A stretch of DNA of 64,000 nucleotides from Eustoma russellianum (Eukaryota; Streptophyta; Magnoliopsida; Gentianales; Gentianaceae): assembly GCA_036186865.1 (NCBI GenBank), contig AP025075.1, forward strand, positions 13,141,219 through 13,205,218, given 5' to 3'. The first letter of the stretch is position 1; every line of letters starts with the position of its first letter. The notes beneath the pieces were generated by a model, which saw only the letters and a program-made list of their open reading frames with translations, was not told the DNA's origin and made no database searches. The translations under genes were made by a program, and so were the position numbers. Of this stretch, positions 25,110-36,140 are shown piece after piece.

Positions 25110-25853
25110 AACCCTTCTCTTCTTCCCCATTTCTTCCCCCGCCTCTTCTTCCCACCCCCACGGCGAAAATCCCCTCTCAGACCCCCGGCGAAATCCCCTC
25201 CCCCCCGGCGAAATCTCCATTTTCTCCGGTGACCTCTTCTCCGGTTAGTTTTTCTTCCTATTTCGTTTTTAATGATTTTAATTAGTTATATTTCGTTTTT
25301 AACGTTTTTAATGATTTCTTCCCCATTTCCTGGTTAGTTATATCGGATGTGGGCAGGGGTGGGCTTGTGGCGGGGGGTTGTTTGTTGGTTGGGGTGGTGA
25401 TGTGGGCGGGGTTGAGGGCTGTGGTTTGAGCCCGGGGGTGGATGGGGTGGGGGGGAAGGGGGGGGAGGGGAGGGGGGGTGTGGTGGTGGGGGGGTGAGGG
25501 GGATGCGGGTGATTGTGGGTGGGGGTGGGGGAGGGCAGGGTGAGGGAGTGGGATGTGGGGTGGGTGGGTGTGGCGCGGGTGCGGGCTGGGTGGCTTGTGG
25601 GGTGGGGTGGGTGTGGAGGGGATGGCTGTTGGCTGTTGGCGTGGGTGGGTTGGCGGTGCGGGGGGGGTGGCTGTTGGCGGGAGTGGTCGGTGTGCGTGGG
25701 GGGTGGTGGGTGTTGACGGGGGGTGGAGGGATTCGGGCTGGGGTGGCTGTGGGTGGAGGCCGGGTGGGGCGGGGTGGCTATGCATGGGGACTGGGGGGGC
25801 TGTGGGTGGGGCGGGTTCGGCTGGATGGGGCGGAGGTGGGGCGGTTTACATAT

Positions 25854-25894
<41 letters not shown>

Positions 25895-28228
25895 CGGCCA
25901 TTAAGTAATTTTTGCTTAATTGACTTTAATTTTATCAATTAGTAGAAATGTGGTGTGCTTGGCCAATGAATGATGCATGTACAAACTGTTTTGTAAGAGG
26001 TTTGCATATGATTTTCGGTATGATACTAGTTCAAGGTGTTTACTACGCTCGAGAGCTGGACATACATTTGTCTTTGGAGAGGCCATTAAGGCCGGGAAAC
26101 CTCCGATAAACGAATAGGTCATGCCGAAATTTTCAAAATTATTAATATCTTGCATTAAATGTATGCAAACACTTGTCATTTTTGGACATAATTTGTCTGG
26201 CCAACCGGTGTCCTAAACTCGTTGAATGTGCCTTTTAAATTTTTCACCCTTGCAGATCTGATGGCTAGTGAGGGTTTTCCGACTCGATCTACACATGACA
26301 TGTCAGGAGAGTTTGATAGGTTCCTCTCTCAGCATGAGCAGCTTGGGTCGGTTTCGACCGCAGCTCTTGCTGCGGACGCAGACCTTTTAGGGTCTGCCGA
26401 GAGGTCCGCACCCCCCCGATCTACGCCGCCACCCACACCCACCGGTTCAGCACCTCATCCGGCGTCTGATGCGGCATCGGACGAGGGTGTCATACAAGGG
26501 CGTCGTGCCCTCCCTTGGTCATATGATACCCATACGTAAGTAATAATTTATTTTTTTAACACGTTTTCAAATATATTTCACGCGTTATTTTTTTTAACAA
26601 CTTCACCTCTTTCAGGTTTGCAGCGGACTCGGGCCAGATTTCCGGTTGCATCACTCGGTCCTTCCACCTGAGGCAGGACCCAGCTGGATACCGCTGGTCT
26701 TTTGTCACCATGCAGATACGTAGATTCTACTGGGATGAGTTTCAGGTATTCAAATTTGGTGAATTTCATTTTTTGATACGTAATCGATCATTACTTTTCT
26801 AACCACGTTTTTACTTTTCCTCCGTATAATAATTGCAGAAGGCGTACAGCTGGCCAGCTGACATCGCCCACGACGTGGAGCAGGCCTGGCGGCATAGGGC
26901 CGCCACATGCTACAGGGACTTCATCAACTCGCACAAGACCAAGTGGGAGCGTGACCCCAATTATGCCAGGCCTGCCTACATATCCGAGGCCACCTGGGCG
27001 GGGTGGATAGCAGGTTGGATGGACCCTGCTACCCAAGCCCGCAGCGCCCGGAACGCGGCGAACCGGCGCAGCGGCAATGTACAGGGCCCAGCACCTGCCA
27101 CACACTCAGGTGGGTCGGTTTCCCACGCCACCACGATGCGTTCTATGGTAAGTATTTTAATATTGGATTATTTAGATTCATTGATTTCATTGAATTATTT
27201 AGATTCATTGACTTAAGTGGATTATTTACATTCATTGACTTAAGTGGATTATTTATATTCATTGATTTCTTATGTTGCGCTGTTGTTTTTTTGGTATTCG
27301 TATATGGTTAATTTAAGTAGTATATGTTTCATTTGCCTTTTTCTTTTATTTTTGCTTTGACTTGGGAGAGGCTTTTAAGGCCGGGATACCTCCAATAAAC
27401 GAATAGGTCATGCCAAAATTTTTAAAATTATGGATTTCACTAACATATTTTATTTCATTCTTTCAGCAGGAGGAGACGGGGGAGTGGCCAGCCTCCTACG
27501 ATCTCTTCTACAAGACGCATCGGAAGAAAGCCTCCGACGGAACGGAGGACTGGATCACGGCGAAGGCGCGCGACATCAGTGTAAGTAGACTACGATATCA
27601 TTTGTTTTTTCATTAGTTTGTTTTATTTTATTGCTAAACCCTAAACCCTAACAATTCTTATTCTCATTTCAGGACGAGTACAACAGACTACTCGCACTAG
27701 GGGAGAAGAGGCCGACAAGAACCGCGCTTATTGGGATGCGGTTCGGACCGTCGGCCCTCAGAATAAGAAGAAGAGGGAGGTGTACGGGGTCGGATCAGCA
27801 GCGCCGCGATTCTTTCCCGAAGTTCTGCATGCAGGTGCTTCCTCTGAGGCCAGCACCTCCGCGCCTTCTACGGCCCCAGAGACTCTTTCGCGCCTGGAAT
27901 CAGAGCATACGGCGCTGCAGCATGAGGTGGAGACCATCAGGGCGCAGCATGAGGAGAGCGTACGAGCACTGCGGTCGCAGCTGACTCAGACCCAGCAGGA
28001 GCTGCAGCAGTCGCTTCAGCAGGCGTTTCAGCAGGTGCTTGAGCATGCGCAGCAGCAGACGATGCAGGTGCAGCAGCAGACGATGCAGGCGCAGGAGCAG
28101 ACGAACCAGCAAATCTCGCAGCTGTCGCATCTCATCATCTCTATGATTTCCAGCAACTCGCAGTCTCAGCCCCCCCTGATGGTCACTCTTCTCCGCATGA
28201 TCCCCCTCCATCTTCCTCTGCATAGTAT
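25110..28228 (+). CDS. TNPA-type protein with transposase_24 domain
   Basis: In En/Spm, TNPA binds the subterminal motifs and brings the element ends together. A CT-rich untranslated exon (about 25110-25243) is followed by an intron (25244-26255), then ATG at 26261. Coding exons inferred from GT..AG borders are 26261-26535, 26616-26745, 26839-27147, 27467-27580 and 27673-28228. The transposase_24-like core has FHLRQDP..YRW, RRFYWDEF and WERDPNYARPAY. The C-terminal part is a long Gln-rich coiled coil (ETIRAQHEES, QQAFQQVLEHAQQQ). Two frame changes, near 27700 and at the C run 28170-28176, each equal one missing base. With the second corrected the protein would end at the TAG near 28228; as written it runs to 28274. 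Confidence 0.82.
25349..25846. repeat. G-rich, C-poor low-complexity tract
   Basis: About 500 bases made almost only of G, T and some A on the plus strand (GGGTGGGG, GGTGTGGGG runs), with many GGG clusters spaced for quadruplex folding. It lies inside the first intron of the TNPA-type gene. ORFs on both strands here (Gly/Val/Trp-rich or Pro/His-rich) are by-products of composition. Confidence 0.92.
25850..25890. repeat. (TA)n microsatellite
   Basis: About 20 TA units directly after the G-rich tract, within the first intron of the TNPA-type gene. Confidence 0.97.
26076..26145 (+). repeat. Intronic repeat unit a of the TNPA-type gene
   Basis: About 67 bases beginning GGAGAGGCCATTAAGGCCGG and containing ATAAACGAATAGGTCATGCC. 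They recur with few changes at 27365-27432 in a later intron of the same gene. Confidence 0.85.
27365..27432 (+). repeat. Intronic repeat unit b of the TNPA-type gene
   Basis: Second copy of the 26076-26145 sequence, in the intron 27148-27466. The two copies sit at similar relative places, well upstream of the 3' splice site. Confidence 0.85.
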
Positions 28229-28514
28229 TTCCTTTTTTGATTTTTCGTACAGTCTATTTCGTTTATTGTATTGAGATATCCTTTGTACTTTTATATTTTA
28301 TATGACATTTATACGGATTCTATTTCGTTTGTGTTGTTTACGAACTTCAATACGCAAGTACTGTATTTCGGTATAACATTCGTACAAATGATTTAATATA
28401 CAAAATATTTTATTATTATAAAAATTAAATAATAATAAAAACTATTTAATTAATAATATATTGTATTATTTATAAATTAAAAATATAAATTTAATATTAA
28501 ATATTAAATTATAA

Positions 28515-28924
28515 AATAGCGACGAACCTGCGACGAAAACGAAATGTCGCAGACCGGAAATAAAAAATCAAAAATTTAAAAATAGCGACGAAAAAATATA
28601 CCGACGAAACTTTGCGACGAAAAAATATGTCACAGAAAGGAAATAAAAAAATAAAAAATTATAAAATAGCGACGACAACATACACCGACGAAACAACGAC
28701 GGCAGTATCTGGTCGCAGAACTGACATTTTTTCGTCGCAATTGTGCGACGCAACACCGACGAAAATTTTTCCGTCCCAATATAGCGACGCGCCACCGACG
28801 AAATTCACTTTGCGACAAGCCGTATCGCGACCAACTTTTTTCGTCGCAATTTCGTCGCTAAATGTCTGTAACGACGACATAGCGACGACTTTTGTTGTCG
28901 CTATATGTCTTTTTTTTTGTGGTG
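28515..28924. repeat. CACTA right subterminal repeats and terminus
   Basis: A field of AGCGACGAA, ACCGACGAAA, CTTTGCGAC and CGTCGC motifs in both orientations, ending CTTTTTTTTTGTGGTG, the inverted partner of 18465. The 28290-28515 stretch before it is plain AT-rich sequence. Confidence 0.88.
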
Positions 28925-29047
28925 TTTGTACCTAGGAGAGCATCGAAAACAAGATAGAACCATTTGTGTAGCATCTTGTACTGTTATATTAAAGCATGAA
29001 TATATACGCATCCCAGAACACGACCACCACAAGCGCACCTACCCAAC

Positions 29048-29066
29048 ATAATAATAATAATAATAA

Positions 29067-29146
<80 letters not shown>

Positions 29147-29147
29147 G
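29048..29147. repeat. (AAT)n microsatellite, copy 2
   Basis: Equivalent of 11126-11252 in the second duplication unit, about 25 bases shorter and without the AAC interruptions. Confidence 0.97.
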
Positions 29148-30186
29148 AGAGAGAGAAAACAAAAGGTTTTATGAAAAGTCAAGCAACATAATATTGTGAT
29201 TGGAACCGACTTTGGACACTCAAATGTGACATGATTCAAGCATGGCAAAATCTGAAACCACTTGATCTTATGCACAGAGCAAGCACTTCTAGTGTGGATT
29301 GAGGGCAAGTTCAACTCAGAGTGAGAAGAACTAATCTGAGTGTTGAATGGCTCTTGTCATCTTCTTATCGCTTATAGAGACAGAGAAAAGGAAAAAGAGC
29401 AATCAAAATGCACCAAAAACTTCGCAAAGCATTTAACACCTAGAAGAAATTGTGCAGGACACATGAATGGTCTTCCCTTCCTCACAAAACCAACAAGACG
29501 TTACTAGCCAACGTTCAATATCTAAACTCATTCGCGGTCCATTGCTCGATTAAGTTACTCAAGAATTTTTTTATACAAGAACAATTTCTAATTGAAGACA
29601 GAAAATAGCCAAAAAAAAGACATGAAAATAGTGTCACCTTGAAAGAATCCTAAGAAGAAATCAAGTCAAATCCTTCGTATCCTGAATGTTAAATACACTA
29701 TGAGAAATTTCTTTCATAGAAATAAAAATCGAGTTACTATAGAAAGATATCATCCACAGATACCGTGATCAAACGCTTGATAACTGTTTTTGTTAAGAGC
29801 ACTACACAGAACCTAACAGCTCGTCTTCTGGACCACCAGGAACTTTTGAAGTTTTCTAAAAGACTGCATACACAATTTGAAATTGTATAAGCCCCCCCCC
29901 CCTTTTCATGATTCTCACATGAGCTTTCCCAGAAACTCTAGTCAACAATAATTTAGAAACAAAACAAAGAAAAGAACATAACACGGAGATATATAAATTA
30001 TCTACGGAGAAAAAGATTGATAACACATAAATTATCATTATATCTTCAAAATAATAGACAACAAATGTACCAGAAAATAGCCTCAGCATATGATAGACCA
30101 ACCTAAAATGAACTTAATACAAAACTGCTGAACCTGATTACGATAAGACCTGGATCAAAATGCAGCTTCAGTTGGCATATCTGCTG

Positions 30187-30572
30187 AAGGTCATCTAAAC
30201 CCTGGCTCGAGTGCAAAAAAGCTCCACTGCAAATGGAACTTCTTTATAACGTGGGACATATCACTTAGAAGCAGTTAAAGATTTGGTGTCAGGTTTATCT
30301 TTGAGCTGATCCATTCATCCAAAAAAAGAACAGGATGACAATGAATAGACCTAAAAAATAATCAAAATAAGTCCAAAAGTATGAACAAGTACGCAGAGAA
30401 AAAACAAAAGAGAAAAGGAAAAAAGGAAAAGTGAACAAACTTGCACTGGTGAGTGGTATAATAAAAGATCAAGCACCAAAACAATATCTCAGAACATGAT
30501 CTCCAGCACCATTAATCTGTCGAAAATCATAAGTCAGCAGGTTAGCTTAAACATCGTATTACTTATAGGCAA
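30187..30572. other. Unique flank between duplication and LINE
   Basis: About 390 bases after the end of duplication copy 2. No repeat partner was found in the window. On the minus strand a short open segment (near 30180-30235) follows a CCATTTGCAG acceptor-like site, but I cannot assign it to a family. Confidence 0.4.
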
Positions 30573-32580
30573 CAAAAACTTTTTTAAAGTACATTTTCAT
30601 TAATAAAGATCATCAAAGCAGAATTTACAATAGGTTCACACCGAATGTGTATGTTAGCAAGCTAGATAGTGACCTAGCATAGCTCAAATACAAAAAGACA
30701 GACTGTTACATTTCGAACCTTAACATATTTACCATCTATGAACTTTGCCATGTTTAAAGTTGAAAATCTTATACTGATGTCTGAAAAATAAGAAAACTTT
30801 ATGATTTCCAGTACCAAATCTCCTCCAGCATATAATCAAGATAGCACTTACGACCATGACCAAGAGAAACAGAAAGAAAAGACCAGGTACTTTAGAACCA
30901 TGTCGGTGGAATCCTTAATAAGAGGAGTGGGTAGGACTGTGGATAACGGGGTTTGGAGCCTACAACATAAGACTTGAATATCTTCATAGGTAGACCTAGA
31001 CTGACTACTAATTCCCAAATTCTCCTTTTCATTATAAACCCCGACCAAAAGGAGGCAAAGGTTCTGATGTTTTGCAAGATTTCCTCGGCGGTGTGTAAGC
31101 TATCTTTGAAGTTCTGTTTGTGAAGTCGTTGGTTCTGCTCTCTCTAGATTTCATACATAGTAGCCGAGAGACCAAACATGACTAGATCCTTCTGCAAGGT
31201 TGAGCTCCAACAGTTTGAGAGAAGCTAGTTAAGTGTTTAATCCCAATCCTGAATATTGTTGCTGCAAGACATATTTCCACATCAGGTTTGAGTAGCAGCA
31301 TTGGAAGAATAGATGGTTATGGTCTTCGGAGGACCTGCCACAAAATAAGCAAGTATTAGTATCAGTAAGGCCTTACGGCAAAATGAATGAAGAGTAGGAA
31401 TCCTCTTTCAAAATGCAAACCAGAGAATTACTGCATATCTAGGAAGATGATCCCTACTCCAAACTACTTTTGCCTAACTTGTGAATAAGTAGGCGTTTTG
31501 ACAAGAGTTGCACTTTAACAGAAAAGCAGGGCTGGGGATCCATCTCCAGTACTCAATTGCCATAGAAATTTGAGTGGTTTTGTAGACCGTATCAAAATTA
31601 TTGACTTGACCATCTCATCCTCTACCATAGGGCACTCGCCACTGGCCATCTCTTATTACCTCTGATACCTTGCTTTTGGTCTTATACTTATTTATGCTTC
31701 AATTCCACGGCTGTCAAACCAAAATGAGGTAGATGTACCATTGCTTATGATTCATTTTATAAATTGAGTATATTGGTCCTTGGTCCATAGGAGTCGCTTC
31801 CACATACAAGAGTCCAGTGGTTTTGGGCTTACTTCCCATAGGGACTTACCTTCAAAATGTTTGTGTGTACCCATTTAATCCAAAGGTTCTTTTTACCTCC
31901 ACAAATGTTCCAAACATACTTCATTAGGTAACCACTGTTAACACTTACTAAATTCGGGGTACCTAGGCCCTCAGCTACCTTAGGCTTAAACAACAACCCA
32001 ATTTACTTTTGCCTTTTTGACCCCTTCCTACAAAAAGGCTTTTAGAAGTCTTTTAATTTCCTAATCACCTTTCTAGGCAAGAAGAAAGACGTAGTCCAAT
32101 ATCTGTAAGCTGCAATTAAAATTGATTTTATGAGCTGGAGTTTCTCCATATAAGACAGCTTAGAAGCAACCCAATTATTAATTCTGCTATGGAGCCCGTC
32201 AAGTAGGGCTGAATAGTAAGAGTAGGATAATTTTCTTGCAATCAATGGTACTTCCAAGTGCTTAATTGGTAAGGTGTCAATATCCATACCAAGAATATCT
32301 GAGATTTCTTGCTTTCTTTGGTTTGTTACACCAGAGACAAACACGGCACTCTTAAGAAGATTGGGAGTGAGTCAGGTATTGAAGTAAAAGTGACTAGTGT
32401 TTCCGTGATGATTTTAACAGAGGGAGTATCTGCTCTAATGATCATCAACGAAAGCCAAAATGACAATCTTCAACTTTTCACATTTAGGATGGAATCTAAA
32501 TAAGATGTTTTCTGTTTCTGACTTTAATAGTTGGTTAAATCCTTCCATGGCGAGTATGAAGAGATAGGGGTGAACGATTT
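30573..32580 (-). pseudogene. L1-type LINE, 3' segment (RT end and zinc region)
   Basis: On the minus strand: YLFILAMEGFNQLL (mid RT), a mutated catalytic FVDD (family: FADD), then IKHLEVPLIARKL and MEKLQLIKSILIAAY of the RT thumb region. Further on comes the zf-RVT motif CLFCGRSSEDHNHLFFQC at 31352-31298. The 3' end is judged to be near 30573 by the minus-strand sequence CTTTATTAATGAAAATG followed by an A-run, common at plant LINE 3' ends. The frame is broken in several places. Confidence 0.8.
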
Positions 32581-32831
32581 TGAGAAAAAGTAATCTTTCT
32601 TATTGCATTGTCTGTCTTGCTAGAATACATTGAGTCTATTTATAGCCTAGCCTATAGTGTGAAGAAATCAATCGAATCTCTCTATTCTAGGCAACTATTT
32701 GAAATTTCAAATATGAGATCAATGTGATTTCCTAACTATGGAAAGAAGTATATACACTAGTAATTACACCATATCACTACTTTTGCATAGTTATCCGATG
32801 TATTCATATAATTGTCCCGTGTATATTTCTA
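32581..32831 (-). repeat. Copia 3' LTR
   Basis: About 250 bases. On the minus strand it is preceded by a polypurine tract (GCTTGAGGGGGCG, 32844-32832), begins TAGAAATATA (TG expected) and ends CTTTTTCTCA. It contains a TATAAATAGA-like box near 32637-32648. Confidence 0.65.
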
Positions 32832-32849
32832 CGCCCCCTCAAGCTAGTT

Positions 32850-33804
32850 TTAGATATTAATACAACCAAGCTTGGACATTAAATGATCAAATACTCTGAT
32901 TGAAATTGGCTTAGTCAGAAGATCTGGTAGTTGGTCTTTTGTGGATACATGCTCTATGTTGACTTCAAATTGGTATGATAGTTTTCTTTTGGTATCTTGA
33001 ATCCCTACCTCATTATCTCCTATACTGATTATATCATCAATATAGACTATCAGGACAATTAACTTTTCAGTTTTAGAAGAATGAATAAACAAGGTGCAGT
33101 CACTATGACATTGGACAAAGATCTTGTTCTTCAATACTTTTTGTCAGTTTCTGAAACCAGACCCTAAGTGACTGCTTTATGCCATAAAAGGATCTGTTTA
33201 GTTTGCATACCAACTGTTGGTTAGTTGTATTTTTGTATCCTGGAGGGATATGCATATAGACCCCTTCCTGTAATTCTCCATTTAGGTATGCATTTTTAAT
33301 ATCCAATTGATGTAGTTTCCAGTCTAGATTTAGTGCTATGAAAAATGTTATTCTAACAGTGTTTAGTTTTACTACTGGTGCAAACATTTCTGAGTAGTCT
33401 ATTCCACAGGGTTGGGTGAACTCCTTAGCCACTAACCTGGCTTTGTATCTACTTATGGTTCTATATGCATTGTATTTTATCAAGAAGATCCACCTACACC
33501 CAACTGGCTTAGCTCTATTTGGTAGTAGGTTTAGATTCCATATGTTGGTTTTAATTAGAGCATTTGTTTCTTCCTCAACATGCTTCCTCCAATGGGGTAC
33601 TAACATCGCATCCTGAATACTCTTAGGAATTAGTTGAGAGTCTAAGTTACTTGTGAAAGCCTGGTATCGTGGTCTTAACTTATTATAGGACATGAAGTTG
33701 TATAGAGGATGTTTTGTGCATTCCTTGACTCCTTTTCTAAGAGCTATACGTCGATCATCAATTGTAGGTTCTTCTCCCTGGTCCTCCTTATTCTGTGAAT
33801 CCAT
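32850..33804 (-). pseudogene. Copia RT and RNase H remnant
   Basis: RT motifs in order: CRWIFLIKYN, YKARLVAKEFTQ, FAPVVKLNTVR, HQLDIKNAYLNGEL, LNRSFYGIKQS, and after a frame change the catalytic VYIDDIIS. The sequence then jumps from SYQFEVN to IEHVSTKDQLPDLLTKPI, the RNase H C-terminus, so most of RNase H is deleted. Confidence 0.85.
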
Positions 33805-34049
33805 AGTTCAAGTTTCTTCTTGTGGTGAAGATTGATCACTAGCAGGTTGATCAGGTGATGGATGTACCACATTTCTTCTGCTATAGACTTAGGTGGCTTT
33901 TCTTCCACAATTGGCTCTTTATTAGATAAGTTTCCAGGCATTATTGGTACTTGTGGTTGTGCTGGTGTTTCTCCTAGGTGTACTAAGTTCTAGTAGGTCT
34001 CCTGGACTGGACTCTATGTTATGTCATTATAGAAGGCTTGTGCATCATT

Positions 34050-34870
34050 GATTAGTTTTCCTTGTAAGTTTTCCTTGTACTAGGCAGTAGCACTTGTAGC
34101 CATTTTGTGTACCTGAGTAACCTATGAAGATGCATTTTTATTCCTTTAGAGTCTAAATTTGTTCTATTACAGGAGTAAATATGAACATGGGTTGTGCTTC
34201 CAAAGATCTTAAGAGGTAACTCAGACAGCAGGTTAACCCGTGGATGTCTATCAAGTAATACTTGCTTAGGGGTGTTGAACTTTAGCACCCTGGAAGGCAT
34301 TCTATTTATGAGTACGTTGCAGTCAATACAACCTCTCTCTAGTAGTATTTGGGTACTTTCATTGAGAATAGAAGTGTTCTATCAACTTCTAAAAATTGTC
34401 CCTTTTTCTTTTGCCTGCCCCATTTTGTTGGGGAGGTTTGGCGGTAAATGCCTTCTTCTACCATATATTCTTTCAATGTTTTGTCTAGATATTCAGCTGC
34501 ATTCTCATACCCTAAGGTCTTGATTCTAGTATTGAACTGAGTTTGTACAAGTTTACATAAGTTTTTGAATATATTTCCCACTTCTAAGTTATGTTTCATA
34601 ATATATGCCCACGTTACCCGTGTATGATCATCTACAAACGTAACAAACCACCTTGTTTCGCTGGGATAGTCCTTAAATGTCAGTGTGTACCAGATGAAAT
34701 GAATGAGTTACCATATAGGATTTGTTAGCGTATATGTGCCTTGTATGTTTAGCTAGTTGGCATGTCTCACATGTAAGAAGATCGGGACTAATGATGAAAA
34801 ATAACTTGGGGAACAGTTTCTTCAAATACTGAAAATTAGGGTGGCCTAACCTCCTATGCCAAAGCATGAT
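34050..34870 (-). pseudogene. Copia integrase remnant
   Basis: GAG-pre-integrase motif MLWHRRLGHPNFQYLKKLFP followed by LTCETCQLAKHTR (the HHCC zinc finger). Then come core pieces including EGIYRQTSPTKWGRQKKKG and, near 34300, LKFNTPKQVLL. The frame is interrupted several times. Confidence 0.8.
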
Positions 34871-35094
34871 TTGGCTAGGGGAGTTACATTTATTCTAGCC
34901 GATTTCATATGGGATATTACACTTATTCATGCCTAATAGGCTAATGTGTGTCTCTAATGTTACATTGGACGATTCAGGTTAGAGAAGAAACAGCCCTTTA
35001 GTATACTCAGCACTGCCAATTTTCATTTTCAAATTGGTGTCCTGAAAGTAACAAGCACTAGATGAAAACTTCACTGTGCATTTTGTTTCTTTTA

Positions 35095-36140
35095 TTAGTT
35101 GTCAACAAACCAAAGGTTAAACCTTAAGTATGATATATGAAGTACATTTTTCAAAAATAAGTGTGGGCTTAGTCTTACTGACCCTTTTCCTATTATTTGC
35201 CTAGATGCGCCATCAACAAGTTTTACGTATTTAGGTGAAAGGAATTTAATGTAATTGGTCATATTCATACCTTCATGAGTCATGTGATCAGAGGCCTCTG
35301 AGTCGATGATCTAGGGTTGATTTTGATCACATGTGTTGCTAGTATTGGCCATAAAGGCTTGAACGGACTCCTTCGTGTCTCCTTCTCTTTTGTTGAGTAA
35401 TTGTAACGGTGCCTCAATCTGAGTTTTAGCCAGGAGGTTTAAGCTTTCAGGAGCCTCAGGAATAGCCATATTGCTATAGGTGTTGTTAAGGTCTCCTCTG
35501 ACCTGGATGATCTCAAGTTAGTGGCATTCCCTGTGTTGGATGTCTTCCAACTTTTTTGATTGATTTACCTCCTGTACGCCTGCCTTTCAACTTCCAGCAT
35601 TCATTTACAGAGTGGCCAGACTTTTTGCAGTATGTACAGAAAGGTTTGCCATTAGTATGAGGGTTGGTATTATGAAGACGAGTCCTTTTTACTGCGAGGG
35701 CTGAGTTGCCACTAGGCACAGTCGAGATCATGAGTTTTCTATGGCTCTCCTCGTGCCTAACTTCTGAGGAAGCAGTATATAGGCTAGGTAGGGGCTTTGT
35801 TCCTTAGGATCCTTCCTCTGACTCCATCAAGCTCTGCGCTTAGATCAATAAGGAACCTGGACACTCTTTTGGTTTCAGTGATTTCCTTACATCTCTGCAC
35901 ATCAGCAGTGTAGGTCTAGTTATAGACTTCAAAGGCATCCAATTGCTGTCAGGCCTCGGTTAGCTGGATGAAGTACTTAGTGACAATCATTTCACCTTTC
36001 TTAAGGTCTTGTAGTCGAGCCTCTATGCCATATAACTCTGAGGCATTGTCCTTCTTGTAATACATTTCTTTGGCAGCGGATCATATTTCATCAGTTGTGG
36101 AACACAAAAGGAAATCCTTCTTGTAGTACATTGTCCTTCT
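35095..36140 (-). pseudogene. Copia gag and protease-region remnant
   Basis: UBN2-type gag pieces (SELYGIEARLQDLKKGEM near 36040-35990), a CCHC zinc knuckle CTYCKKSGHSVNEC at about 35645-35600, then the protease-linker region VKLVDGASRQIIGKGSVRL and LKNVLHISYLRFNL (35225-35110). The protease active-site triad is not clean. Confidence 0.78.

Larger units (their letters stand above)
18465..28924 (+). mobile_element. En/Spm (CACTA)-type transposon, 10.46 kb
   Basis: The termini are inverted: CACCACAAAAA at 18465 and TTTTTGTGGTG ending at 28924. The flanks are GTT on the left and TTT on the right (GTT if the final G is counted as flank), matching the 3-bp duplication expected of the superfamily. 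Copy 1 shows the uninterrupted site near 11000. The element has dense subterminal motif repeats, a tnp2-type transposase gene, a transposase_24 (TNPA-type) gene and two minus-strand small ORFs. This is the full autonomous layout, although the reading frames contain apparent 1-base deletions. Confidence 0.95.
12291..30186. repeat. Tandem segmental duplication, copy 2
   Basis: Second copy of the ~7.4-kb unit, abutting copy 1 head to tail. It starts inside an interspersed repeat whose relative is seen at 63370-64000. It lacks the LTR element of copy 1 (a single CATCA remains at 16634-16638) but contains the 10.46-kb CACTA element at 18465-28924. The copies diverge after 30186. The different insertions give a clear order: duplication first, then both transposon insertions. 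Confidence 0.93.
32581..36140 (-). mobile_element. Ty1/copia element, 5'-truncated and internally deleted
   Basis: Minus-strand order: gag (36140-35513), protease region (about 35340-35095), GAG-pre-integrase and integrase (34867-34050), RT (33804-32950), then a short RNase H end and one LTR (32831-32581). No second LTR was found: sequence above 36140 is LINE. The element lies within the LINE at 30573-47510. Many stops and frameshifts make it inactive. Confidence 0.82.

Noticed and set aside
25282..25908. Long overlapping ORFs on both strands rich in Pro/His or Gly/Val/Trp
   Set aside because: They arise from the G-rich low-complexity tract, which lacks stops in several frames. The tract lies in an inferred intron and has no domain.
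27635..27652. Telomere-like CTAAACCCTAAACCCTAA
   Set aside because: Only two to three units inside an intron of the TNPA-type gene. Such short matches are common in plants and do not indicate a telomere.
28925..28927. Perfect 3-bp target duplication for the CACTA element
   Set aside because: Left flank is GTT and right flank TTT. An exact GTT needs the last G of the element to be counted as flank, so the duplication is reported only as consistent, not perfect.
32042..32344. Host gene on the minus strand
   Set aside because: The residues match the RT thumb region of plant L1-type LINEs and continue into other LINE motifs.
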